Source: an uncultured Bacteroidales bacterium
GTDB taxonomy: Bacteria; Bacteroidota; Bacteroidia; Bacteroidales; FEN-979
Reading direction: 5' to 3'
DNA: 60,318 bases
Assembly (NCBI GenBank): GCA_903903985.1
Contig: CAIVAT010000173.1
Coordinates: forward strand, 1-60,318
Part shown: piece after piece, positions 1 through 7,803 of the stretch
Position numbering within the stretch: position 1 is the stretch's first letter
Layout of the letters: each line of letters begins with the position of its first letter
Position numbers and translations under genes: made by a program
Notes under the pieces: model-generated
Databases searched by the model: none
What the model was told of the DNA's origin: nothing
What the model saw: the letters and a program-made list of their open reading frames with translations, nothing else

Positions 1-233
1 AGATGCTGGTCCTCAATGCAATAAGAAACAAAATATTACATAGGCTTTGCGCAGTGATCAGAAGAGAAACTCCTTTTTATACGAATTTCCAAATTGCTTA
101 GTATTTATTTCAAAGAACATTTATTTTAATCATAGAAATCTTAGTGACCTCGTGCCTTAGTGGTGAAAGATTTTTTCAGCCATCCTTCAATAAATTCCTA
201 TTAATCGTATCTTTACAACAGTTATAAATCATT

Positions 234-920
234 ATGGAACCAAGCGAAATCACCATCCTGCTGGTCGACGATGAACCCGATATCCTTGAATTCCTGGGAT
301 ACAACCTTGAAAAGGAGGGCTACCGTGTTTTAAAAGCCAAAAACGGGCAAAAGGCTCTGAAACTGGCAAAGGAGCATAAACCCCAGCTGGTTATCCTGGA
401 TGTAATGATGCCGGTGATGGACGGAATGGAAGCCTGCATCGAAATCAGGAAGATCCCGGAACTGGAGGGAACGCTGATCGCTTTTTTAACGGCACGGGGA
501 GATGATTTTTCCCAGATTGCCGGGTTTGAAGCCGGGGCGGATGATTACATCACCAAGCCCATCAAGCCGAAGGTGTTCATCAGCCGCATCCAGGCGATGT
601 TAAGAAGGTACAAGGAGGTGCCCGAAGACAGCAACATCATCCCGTTGAAAGGGTTTACCATCGATAAGAACCGTTACGTGGTCGTGAAAGACGATGTTGA
701 AGTTACACTGGCGCGGAAAGAGTTTGAATTGTTGCAATTTCTCGTTTCCCGTCCCGATAAAGTTGTAACCCGCGAAGAAATTTTTGCCAACGTCTGGGGG
801 GAGCATGTGGTTGTCGGCGACCGAACCATTGATGTGCACATCCGGCGGATCCGCGAAAAACTGGGCATCGACAGCATCAGGACCATCAAGGGCGTTGGAT
901 ATAAATTCGATGAGGGATGA
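234..920 (+). CDS. PhoB/OmpR-family response regulator
   Basis: DNA-binding response regulator of 228 aa, the usual length for the PhoB/OmpR family. The N-terminal receiver domain (about residues 6-120) has the acidic pair D12/D13, the phosphoacceptor D56 in VILDVMMP and the conserved K in ITKPIKP. The C-terminal half (about 130-228) is a winged helix ending in the typical RTIDVHIRRIREKLG and GVGYKF motifs. It should be phosphorylated by the kinase encoded immediately downstream, whose ATG overlaps the stop of this gene by 4 bases (ATGA), so the two are translationally coupled. The PhoB-like sequence and a PhoR-like partner hint at phosphate or envelope control, but no pho genes are nearby, so the regulon is unknown. 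Confidence 0.93.
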   Translation: MEPSEITILLVDDEPDILEFLGYNLEKEGYRVLKAKNGQKALKLAKEHKPQLVILDVMMPVMDGMEACIEIRKIPELEGTLIAFLTARGDDFSQIAGFEAGADDYITKPIKPKVFISRIQAMLRRYKEVPEDSNIIPLKGFTIDKNRYVVVKDDVEVTLARKEFELLQFLVSRPDKVVTREEIFANVWGEHVVVGDRTIDVHIRRIREKLGIDSIRTIKGVGYKFDEG

Positions 921-1975
921 AATTTCATGAACCGAAAAATCTTGCATTGCTGAATGCAGGCATCCTCTCGGGAACATTCGCCATCCTGTTCATCTTTTCG
1001 GCCGGCATCATCTTTGACCATGCTTTTTCCCATTTTTACACTTTCCTGTCACTGTTTGTCAGCACCGTTTTGAGTTTTCTCATCACGTATGCCATTTTTT
1101 TATATACCCTTGAAAAATTCATTTACAGCAAGATCCGGTTAATCTATAAGTCAATTCATTCGGTGAAAGCAGGGAAAAAGGAACAACCCAATCCTCAAAC
1201 CGGGAAAAACATCATCGGCCATGTCCAGGCTGAGGTGGAGAACTGGGAGTCGGAGCAACAACGGGAGATTGATCAGTTGAAACGGCTGGAGCAATACCGT
1301 CGTGACTTTATCGGGAATGTGTCGCATGAGCTGAAAACACCGCTGTTCAACATCCAGGGATATGTTTCCACCCTGCTCGACGGAGGGCTGGAAGATCCTG
1401 CAATCAACAGGGAATACCTGAGGCGGACTGAAAAAAGCATTGAAAGACTGGTGAAGATCCTGGAGGACCTGGATGAGATTTCGCAACTTGAATCGGGCCA
1501 GATGAAGCTGAAAATCACCCGGTTTGATGTTGTAGGCCTCACCCGTGAAGTTGTTGAATTGCTCGACATGAAAGCCGACAGGCATGAAATCAAGATTGTG
1601 CTGAACGACCCGGGAAAGCTGGTCATGGTAGAGGCGGACAAAGATAAGATCAGGCAGGTGCTTACCAACATCATCGATAATTCAATCAGGTATGGAAACC
1701 GGGAGAACGGCAAGACCAAGATCACTTTTTTCGACATGGACGAAAACATCCTTGCTGAAATCACCGACAATGGAATAGGCATTGACACGGTTGACCTGGC
1801 GCGTGTGTTTGAAAGGTTTTACCGCACCGGCCGCGGAAGGGCGGTCACCAAAAAGGGGAAAGGGCTTGGGCTGGCAATTGTCAAGCACATTGTGGAGGCG
1901 CATCAGCAAACAATCAATGTTCGGAGTTCGATCGGTGTGGGAACCACGTTCGGGTTTACCTTGAAAAAAGCCTGA
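917..1975 (+). CDS. PhoR-like sensor histidine kinase
   Basis: Membrane sensor kinase of 352 aa. Two hydrophobic segments (about residues 10-34 and 42-64) are separated by only a few residues, so there is almost no periplasmic sensor domain. A short linker leads to the HisKA domain with the phospho-accepting H137 in the motif FIGNVSHELKTPL. The HATPase domain has an N box (NIIDNSIRYG), G1 box (DNGIGID) and G2 box (GKGLGLAIV). It is translationally coupled to the upstream response regulator, its likely partner. The tiny extracytoplasmic loop suggests sensing within the membrane or through another protein, as in PhoR; this is inference. The gene runs to within 2 bp of the convergent polyprenyl synthase gene. 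Confidence 0.92.
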   Translation: MKFHEPKNLALLNAGILSGTFAILFIFSAGIIFDHAFSHFYTFLSLFVSTVLSFLITYAIFLYTLEKFIYSKIRLIYKSIHSVKAGKKEQPNPQTGKNIIGHVQAEVENWESEQQREIDQLKRLEQYRRDFIGNVSHELKTPLFNIQGYVSTLLDGGLEDPAINREYLRRTEKSIERLVKILEDLDEISQLESGQMKLKITRFDVVGLTREVVELLDMKADRHEIKIVLNDPGKLVMVEADKDKIRQVLTNIIDNSIRYGNRENGKTKITFFDMDENILAEITDNGIGIDTVDLARVFERFYRTGRGRAVTKKGKGLGLAIVKHIVEAHQQTINVRSSIGVGTTFGFTLKKA

Positions 1976-1982
1976 TATCAGG
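1971..1982. repeat. 12-bp perfect palindrome over two convergent stop codons
   Basis: CCTGATATCAGG reads the same on both strands. It contains the TGA stop of the plus-strand histidine kinase gene and, on the minus strand, the TGA stop of the polyprenyl synthase gene. There is no T-run, so it is not a convincing terminator. It is simply a compact convergent gene junction with a symmetric sequence. Confidence 0.5.
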
Positions 1983-2952
1983 TCGTTCGTTCGGTCGTGT
2001 ACAAAACCAATTGTTCCAGCGATTTCCGGTATTTGTTGTCGGGAAATGTTTCAAGGATGTCCAGAGATTTCGTGCGGTATTCAACCATTTTTTCATGGGC
2101 ATAGGCGATCCCGCCGCGTTCAGCCACCTTGTCAATCAGTTTCGAAACCCTCATGGCATCATTGTGATGATTTTTCACCGTGTTGATGATCCAGCGCTTT
2201 TCCATGAAATCGGAATGGTTCAACAGGTAAATCAGCGGAAGGGTCATCTTCTGATCGCGGATGTCGGTGCCATTGGGCTTGCCGGTGGCATTGTTGCGTT
2301 CATAATCAAACAGGTCATCCTTGATCTGGAAAGCGATGCCTACTAACTCGCCAAAGGCCCACATGGTTTGCACCTGCTCTTTTGAAACATCGACGGATGA
2401 GGCGCCACAGGCGCAACACGATGCAATGAGCGTTGCTGTTTTCTTACGGATGATCTCAAAGTAAATGTTTTCCCGGATATCAAGTTTCCTGGCTTTTTCA
2501 ATCTGCAATAACTCACCCTCGCTCATTTCACGTACTGCAGTTGAAACAATTTTCAAAAGGCTGAATTCATCCTGTTCGAGTGCCAGCAGCAAACCGCGTG
2601 ATAAAAGGTAGTCGCCGACCAGCACGGCGATCTTGTTTTTCCAGAGGGCATTGAGGGAAAAAAAACCACGTCGCAGGTTCGAATCATCCACAATGTCATC
2701 ATGCACAAGCGTGGCGGTATGCAACAGCTCAATCAGCGATGCCGCCCGGTATGTGCTTTCATTGACGATGCCGCAGAGTCCGGCTGAAAGGAAAACAAAC
2801 ATCGGGCGCATTTGTTTCCCTTTTCGCTTGATGATATAGCGGGTGATGGTATCAAGCAGCGGGACAGAGCTCTTCATCGAATCTCTGAATTTCCCTTCAA
2901 AAACATCGATGTGCTCCGATATGGGCTCTTTTATTTGGTTCAGCGATACCAA
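1978..2952 (-). CDS. Polyprenyl diphosphate synthase (octaprenyl-type)
   Basis: All-trans polyprenyl diphosphate synthase of 324 aa, the usual length. It extends an allylic diphosphate with isopentenyl diphosphate to make the side chain of menaquinone or another isoprenoid quinone. Both aspartate-rich motifs are present: the first as DDIVD in HTATLVHDDIVDD, the second as DDLFD in FQIKDDLFDYE. The basic motif KGKQMRP near residue 45 is the diphosphate-binding region. The protein is cytosolic or membrane-associated. The absence of a bulky residue just before the first motif fits a long-chain product, but chain length cannot be read reliably from sequence. The gene stands alone and converges on the two-component pair. 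Confidence 0.92.
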   Translation of the reverse strand: MVSLNQIKEPISEHIDVFEGKFRDSMKSSVPLLDTITRYIIKRKGKQMRPMFVFLSAGLCGIVNESTYRAASLIELLHTATLVHDDIVDDSNLRRGFFSLNALWKNKIAVLVGDYLLSRGLLLALEQDEFSLLKIVSTAVREMSEGELLQIEKARKLDIRENIYFEIIRKKTATLIASCCACGASSVDVSKEQVQTMWAFGELVGIAFQIKDDLFDYERNNATGKPNGTDIRDQKMTLPLIYLLNHSDFMEKRWIINTVKNHHNDAMRVSKLIDKVAERGGIAYAHEKMVEYRTKSLDILETFPDNKYRKSLEQLVLYTTERTT

Positions 2953-3042
2953 GGGGTTTCATGGTTTATGGGGTAAAAGTAAGCATTTTTGGTGAAAACA
3001 CCTCATCCCCTGGCCCCTTCTTTTAGACCCCATCCCCCCTGA

Positions 3043-3068
3043 CCCCCTTCCCCAACAAGGGAAGGGGG
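3043..3068. repeat. G/C-rich intergenic hairpin (10-bp perfect stem)
   Basis: CCCCCTTCCC and GGGAAGGGGG form a perfect 10-bp stem around a CAACAA loop. It sits in the divergent spacer between the polyprenyl synthase and radical SAM genes. Similar C-run/G-run hairpins occur at 34463-34495, 47958-47991 and 48642-48664. Flanking sequence 2998-3042 is also rich in C-runs. No T-run follows, so it does not look like a standard terminator. Confidence 0.7.
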
Positions 3069-3168
3069 AGAAAGTCCCTCTTTTTTTGGGGAGGGAATTA
3101 GGTCGGGGCTTAGCCATCGTTAGGTTTTCACGCCGGAAATGCAGAATTTTGCACCTCAAACAAATAAA

Positions 3169-3948
3169 ATGTCCGGATTCCTGTTTAACGATATAATTTT
3201 TGGCCCGGTACGCAGCAGGCGGCTGGGATTATCCCTGGGCATCAACTTGCTTCCGCTTCATTCAAAATATTGTTCATTTAACTGTATTTATTGTGAATGT
3301 GGATGGACTCCTCCCCACCTTGAAAAACAGCCGGAATTTCCATTGCAAGCGGAGGTAGCGATGTTCCTGGAACAACGGTTAAAGGAACTGATCAGGGAAG
3401 AGTACCTGCCAGATTCCATCACCTATGCCGGTAACGGAGAACCCACCCTGCATCCTGATTTTGCCGGGATCGTAGAAGATACCTTTGCCCTTCGAAATAA
3501 ATTCGCCCCGCATGCCAAAGTAACCGTACTGTCTAATTCCAGCATGATCCACATCCCCTCCGTCTTTCAGGCGCTTCAAAGGCTCGACAACAACATCCTT
3601 AAACTGGATGCCGGAACTGACCGGTTGTTTAATCTGATCAACAACCCCGTTGAACCGGTTCAATTTACGCGTTTGATCGAAAGTTTGAAAAAATTCGAGG
3701 GAAATCTCATGATCCAGAGTATGTTTCTCCGGGGGAACTTCAAAGGACAAGCCGTTGACAATACCAGCCCCGGCGAGGTTGAGCAATGGATCAGGCTCCT
3801 GGTTGAAATCCAGCCCGCCATGGTAATGGTTTACCCCATTGCCCGGGCCACACCGGTGCACAACATTGAAAAAATACCCATAAACGAACTGGAGGCGATC
3901 GCTGAAAAGGTAAGAAAGGCGGGGTTGAAGGTGAAGGTGTACCAGTAA
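3169..3948 (+). CDS. Radical SAM protein
   Basis: Radical SAM enzyme of about 259 aa. The iron-sulfur cluster motif CxxxCxxC is C35, C39 and C42 in YCSFNCIYC, and a glycine-rich SAM-binding stretch (YAGNGEPTLHP) follows about 55 residues later. Family members commonly begin with a FLFNDIIFGPV-like stretch and the arginine-rich VRSRRLG, so I take ATG 3169 as the start rather than ATG 3139, which would add ten unconserved residues. There is no extra C-terminal cluster motif, so it is a minimal radical SAM domain. Substrate is unknown; relatives are usually annotated only as radical SAM or wyosine-related. It is not in an obvious operon. Confidence 0.85.
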   Translation: MSGFLFNDIIFGPVRSRRLGLSLGINLLPLHSKYCSFNCIYCECGWTPPHLEKQPEFPLQAEVAMFLEQRLKELIREEYLPDSITYAGNGEPTLHPDFAGIVEDTFALRNKFAPHAKVTVLSNSSMIHIPSVFQALQRLDNNILKLDAGTDRLFNLINNPVEPVQFTRLIESLKKFEGNLMIQSMFLRGNFKGQAVDNTSPGEVEQWIRLLVEIQPAMVMVYPIARATPVHNIEKIPINELEAIAEKVRKAGLKVKVYQ

Positions 3949-4019
3949 GGATTTACAATTTATAAATAGGGGAACCAGGCCCAAGCCCGCCTGTCTGTCA
4001 GTTCGCCCATATACTTTCT

Positions 4020-4027
4020 TAACTTTG
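4020..4027 (+). promoter_or_regulatory. Possible Bacteroidota -7 box (TAACTTTG)
   Basis: TAACTTTG matches the TAnnTTTG -7 consensus of the Bacteroidota primary sigma factor and lies 24 bp upstream of the GTG start of the W-repeat protein. I do not see a TTG-type -33 box at the expected 18-20 bp spacing, so this is a weak call. Confidence 0.35.
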
Positions 4028-4051
4028 TAAATAACATATTAATTTCTCACG

Positions 4052-4456
4052 GTGGAGACACTTTACTATCCTGCAAAGATCTGGCTGGCTTTCGGTGAAG
4101 CCGTGAACGGCAACCAGGAGGTAGCAGGATGGCTGATGAATAACGGATTCCCTGAAGTTGCTGCATTGGCCCATGCCATCAGGGGAAGCGAGGAGGCTAC
4201 CGCCTGGCTATTTCAAAACAAATTCTTTCACCTGGCGGCATTTGATGCTGCCATCGATGAAAACATGCAGGCGTATCATTGGCTGAATGCAAACAAACAC
4301 AGTTTCCTGCTTGTCTTTGCAGATGCCTGCAGGGGGAAACAGGCGGCCATCAATTGGTTTTATGCGAATAAACTGGAGGCCTTTGTTTTTATTGCAAAGC
4401 GGATCAAGGATTTACGTGACAATACGACGTTTGATTATCACAAGAAGAAATTTTAA
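4052..4456 (+). CDS. Small protein of four 25-residue W-repeats, unknown function
   Basis: 134 aa, starting at GTG 4052 since no ATG gives a longer frame. I do not recognise the family. Almost the whole protein is a periodic repeat with invariant tryptophans at W27, W52, W77 and W102, exactly 25 residues apart. Each is followed by L or F and by N four residues later (unit: A-hydrophobic-x-G-x6-W-L-x2-N-K/G). The pattern and lack of proline suggest a small alpha-helical solenoid, as in ankyrin- or HEAT-like proteins, perhaps for protein binding; that is inference. There is no signal peptide, so it is probably cytoplasmic. It converges with nrdJ, the stops lying only a few bases apart, and shows no operon partner. 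Confidence 0.75.
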   Translation: METLYYPAKIWLAFGEAVNGNQEVAGWLMNNGFPEVAALAHAIRGSEEATAWLFQNKFFHLAAFDAAIDENMQAYHWLNANKHSFLLVFADACRGKQAAINWFYANKLEAFVFIAKRIKDLRDNTTFDYHKKKF

Positions 4457-4459
4457 TCG

Positions 4460-7135
4460 TTAGCCGCATTTTGAAAAACCGCAACTTTTGCAAACCAAAC
4501 ATCCTTCCTGGTACACCAATCCATTCTCGTCGCCGCATTTGGGACAGGCATGCTCGGCCGCTTTGGTGCCATCGGGGATGAATTTCTTAAGCGCCCGTTC
4601 AATACCGTTTTTCCAGGTATTGATGGAGTCGACCTCGAAGTGAAGCTTTGAAATGATGTTTACCACAAAAGGAAGTGGCATGCCATGCCTTAAAATACCG
4701 GAAATCAGCTTCGCATAGTTCCAGTATTCCTTGTTAAAGGAACGTGAAAGGCCTTCGATGGTAATCTTGTAACCCTGGCGGTCTTCGAACTGGAAGTCGT
4801 AGCGTGATCCAACGCCGTCAGGCCGGGTTTTAACAATCCAGCCTTTCTGCACCCAGGCCGGGATCCAGAAATCTTCGGCGACGCCGGTGAAAATTTCATA
4901 AGGCCTGCCATTCAAGCTGCCAACGACTGCAATCCATTTTTCGTGATCGTTCTGAAAACGGACGATATCTGCTTCCAGCCGGTCGGGCCGGTGCGGCGCT
5001 TTGGTTTCAACGAATTCCTCGCATTTTTCCTTCTTTTTCTTATCCTTTGAATCATTGTTCACAAGAACGCCGGCCCGCGAACCATCGCGATAAACAGTCA
5101 TTCCCTTGCATCCTACTTTCCAGGCCGTTTCATAGATGGTGCTGATCATCTCTTCTTTGGCATCGTTCGGCACATTGACGGTAACGCTGATGGAATGATC
5201 AACCCATTTCTGCACGGCGCCCTGCATCTTCACCTTGGCAACCCAGTCGACATCGTTGGCTGTTGCTTTATAAAAAGGAGATTGTTTGATGATCGCTTTC
5301 AGGTCTTTTTCGTTCATGTGCGACACTTCGTCAACATTGAACCCATTGACAATCAGCCAGTTTACAAAATTATGGTGGAACACATTGTACTCTTCCCACG
5401 TATCGCCTACTTCATCCTTGAAGGTAATTACCACATTTTTATCATTGGGATTCACCTTGCGGCGACGTTTGTAATTTACGGCAAACACCGGTTCAAGGCC
5501 CGAAGTTGTTTGGGTAAGGATGCTTACCGAGCCGGTAGGGGCGATGGTGAGCATGGCGATGTTGCGCCGTCCATGGATGGCCATATCTGCATAAACATCG
5601 GGAGCCGCATCCTTCAACCGTTGGATAAACGGATTATGTTGCTCACAGTCCGTATCATAAACAGGAAAAGGCCCGCGCTCTCTGGCCATGGTCACTGACG
5701 ATCGGTATGCTTCAATGGCCAGGATTTTGTGTACTTCAACTGAAAAATCGGTTGCATCGTCTGATCCGTATCGGGTGCCAAGGGCAGCCAGCATATCTCC
5801 TTCGGCGGTGATGCCGAAACCGGTCCTGCGTCCCTGGATGGCCTTTTTCTTGATATTCAGCCACATGTTCCGCTCCCTGACCTTGATCTCCTCCCCTTCG
5901 GGATCCTTCTCTATTTTTGCAAGGATGCGGTCAATCTTTTCCAGCTCCAGGTCGATGATGTCATCCATGATCCGCTGGGCTTTATGCACATGGGAAATAA
6001 ACAGCCCGGAATCGAAACTGGCATCCGGGGTGAAAGGCTTATCAACGTAGTTGTACAGGTTGATCGCCAGCAACCGGCAGCTGTCGTAAGTGCACAGCGG
6101 GATTTCACCGCACGGGTTGGTGGAAACCGTACGGAAGCCGAGATCGGCGTAACAATCTGGTATGGATTCGCGGATGATTGTATCCCAGAAAAGAATGCCG
6201 GGTTCTGCCGATTTCCAGGCATTGTGAACGATTTTGCTCCAGAGTTCTCGGGCCTTCATGGGCCTTTTAACAGCTGGGTTTGCGGAATCAACGGGAAACC
6301 GTTGAACATATTCGGCATCATTCACCACCGCCTGCATGAATTCGTCGGTGATCTTTACAGAGATGTTTGCACCGGTCACCTTCCCGGCCTCAAGTTTTGC
6401 GTCGATAAAATGTTCTGCATCCGGGTGAGCGACGGAAATGCTGAGCATCAGCGCACCACGACGGCCTTCCTGTGCAACTTCGCGGGTTGAGTTTGAATAC
6501 CGCTCCATGAAAGGAACAATCCCGGTTGAGGTGAGGGCGCTGTTCTTGACTTCGCTGTTTTTAGGACGGATGTGAGAAAGGTCATGACCCACTCCTCCCC
6601 GCCGTTTCATCAGCTGAACCTGTTCTTCGTCCGTTTTCATGATGGCACCATATGAATCTGATGCTCCATCATTGCCGATCACGAAACAGTTTGACAACGA
6701 TCCGATCTGGAAGTCGTTGCCAATCCCGGCCATGGGGCTTCCCTGCGGAACGATGTATTTGAAATTACGCATGAGTTCAAAGAGTTCATCTTCGCTCATG
6801 GGATTTGGATATTTCTTTTCGATACGGGCTATTTCCCGCGCTATCCGCCGGTGCATGTCATCCGGGGTCAACTCAAACAGATGCCCTTCCGAGTTTTTCA
6901 AAGCGTATTTGTTGGCCCATACGTTTGCTGCCAGGCTGTCGCCTTTGAAATATTCAGTTGATTTCTCAATGACTTCTGCAAAGGAATAGTTCTTTCTTGC
7001 AGTTTCTTCTGATCTGATTTCTTTCATTTCCAATTCTTCAATCGTAACTTTGGGACGGATTCTTTTTGCCAGTACCTCATGGTAATAGTCAGTTTTCTGA
7101 TCCGTTTCCGTGTTAACCGCCGTGTTTTTTTCCAT
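4460..7135 (-). CDS. nrdJ: Adenosylcobalamin-dependent (class II) ribonucleotide reductase
   Basis: Class II ribonucleoside-diphosphate reductase of 891 aa. It reduces ribonucleotides to deoxyribonucleotides using a B12-derived radical, so it works with or without oxygen. Recognisable parts are the active-site region with C150 (GSLSNCFVIG), the catalytic loop NPCGE with C342 and E344, and a C-terminal zinc-ribbon-like tail with CPKCG and CKSCG motifs ending SKCG, which probably carries the redox cysteines that re-reduce the active site. Length and architecture match the long bacterial NrdJ group. The enzyme is complete, with no intein or intron. No cobalamin riboswitch or clear NrdR box is visible in the 210 bp upstream. 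Confidence 0.95.
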   Translation of the reverse strand: MEKNTAVNTETDQKTDYYHEVLAKRIRPKVTIEELEMKEIRSEETARKNYSFAEVIEKSTEYFKGDSLAANVWANKYALKNSEGHLFELTPDDMHRRIAREIARIEKKYPNPMSEDELFELMRNFKYIVPQGSPMAGIGNDFQIGSLSNCFVIGNDGASDSYGAIMKTDEEQVQLMKRRGGVGHDLSHIRPKNSEVKNSALTSTGIVPFMERYSNSTREVAQEGRRGALMLSISVAHPDAEHFIDAKLEAGKVTGANISVKITDEFMQAVVNDAEYVQRFPVDSANPAVKRPMKARELWSKIVHNAWKSAEPGILFWDTIIRESIPDCYADLGFRTVSTNPCGEIPLCTYDSCRLLAINLYNYVDKPFTPDASFDSGLFISHVHKAQRIMDDIIDLELEKIDRILAKIEKDPEGEEIKVRERNMWLNIKKKAIQGRRTGFGITAEGDMLAALGTRYGSDDATDFSVEVHKILAIEAYRSSVTMARERGPFPVYDTDCEQHNPFIQRLKDAAPDVYADMAIHGRRNIAMLTIAPTGSVSILTQTTSGLEPVFAVNYKRRRKVNPNDKNVVITFKDEVGDTWEEYNVFHHNFVNWLIVNGFNVDEVSHMNEKDLKAIIKQSPFYKATANDVDWVAKVKMQGAVQKWVDHSISVTVNVPNDAKEEMISTIYETAWKVGCKGMTVYRDGSRAGVLVNNDSKDKKKKEKCEEFVETKAPHRPDRLEADIVRFQNDHEKWIAVVGSLNGRPYEIFTGVAEDFWIPAWVQKGWIVKTRPDGVGSRYDFQFEDRQGYKITIEGLSRSFNKEYWNYAKLISGILRHGMPLPFVVNIISKLHFEVDSINTWKNGIERALKKFIPDGTKAAEHACPKCGDENGLVYQEGCLVCKSCGFSKCG

Positions 7136-7345
7136 GCATGAACAGGATTAACTGCTATGGTCTGATTTTGTTAAATGATTGTTCTTTCGAACGTTCCAAT
7201 AAATAGTTGGGAGAAAATTTGATGAGGCAAGATACAACGAACATGGGATTTCGCTGAATTTAGTTATCAACACATGGAGGGTGTCGGGTAGTTAAACCCC
7301 TGACTTAAAAAAACATATACTTTGATAATTTAGCTAAGGCTTATT

Positions 7346-7801
7346 TTAATTGGATTTCCGGAATTCTTCAGAAGTCCATACCAGTTTTTTGCCAAAGCCG
7401 AGGCGGTTGTCGGTCATTTTAATAAAATCAGGAACGAGGGCCCAGAGGTGTAAATTGGGCATCAGCCGGGCGATCGGGAACCGATTGAGATAACGTTGCC
7501 TGGCAGTTTCCCTGCCATCTCCCACCAGGGCGGCAATGAACCCGGTAAACTGGATCCCCCTGATTTTCCCGACAATTTTTGTCTCCAGAGCGATGGCCCC
7601 TGCAACCCGGTAATTATTGCCTTCCACAACATCGCGGATGTGGCGGGTTTCATGATCGGAGGTGAAAATGAACTGGTTTTGTTCCTTCATCCAGGCATAA
7701 TAACAGGTGGCACAATAGGGCAGGTTATCCCTGGCGATGGCGAGTGTAAAAATATGATGCTCCCCGATGAAGTCGATGATTTGCTGTTCAGGATGTGTCA
7801 T
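7346..7801 (-). CDS. YhbP-like flavin/PNPOx-fold protein (UPF0306)
   Basis: 151 aa, matching the short UPF0306/YhbP family with a split-barrel, pyridoxamine-phosphate-oxidase-like fold. The C-terminal signature KMTDNRLGFGKKLVW closely matches the equivalent stretch of E. coli YhbP, and the RGIQFTG and RFPIARL segments also fit. Family function is not established; the fold usually binds FMN or a related cofactor. Its ATG lies 2 bp downstream of the stop of the large outer-membrane protein gene, so the two are likely co-transcribed, but a functional link is not obvious. Confidence 0.85.
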   Translation of the reverse strand: MTHPEQQIIDFIGEHHIFTLAIARDNLPYCATCYYAWMKEQNQFIFTSDHETRHIRDVVEGNNYRVAGAIALETKIVGKIRGIQFTGFIAALVGDGRETARQRYLNRFPIARLMPNLHLWALVPDFIKMTDNRLGFGKKLVWTSEEFRKSN

Positions 7802-7803
7802 GG

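Noticed and set aside
1..233. Gene or promoter upstream of the PhoB-like regulator
   Set aside because: No frame is convincing; a TATCTTTA near 208-215 is only a one-mismatch -7 match without a -33 box.
2959..3159. 66-codon minus-strand frame over the C/G-run hairpin
   Set aside because: Proline/glycine-rich composition comes from the hairpin repeats; there is no start context or conserved feature.
7136..7345. Cobalamin riboswitch upstream of nrdJ
   Set aside because: No B12 box or related conserved elements can be read in this 210-bp stretch on the minus strand.
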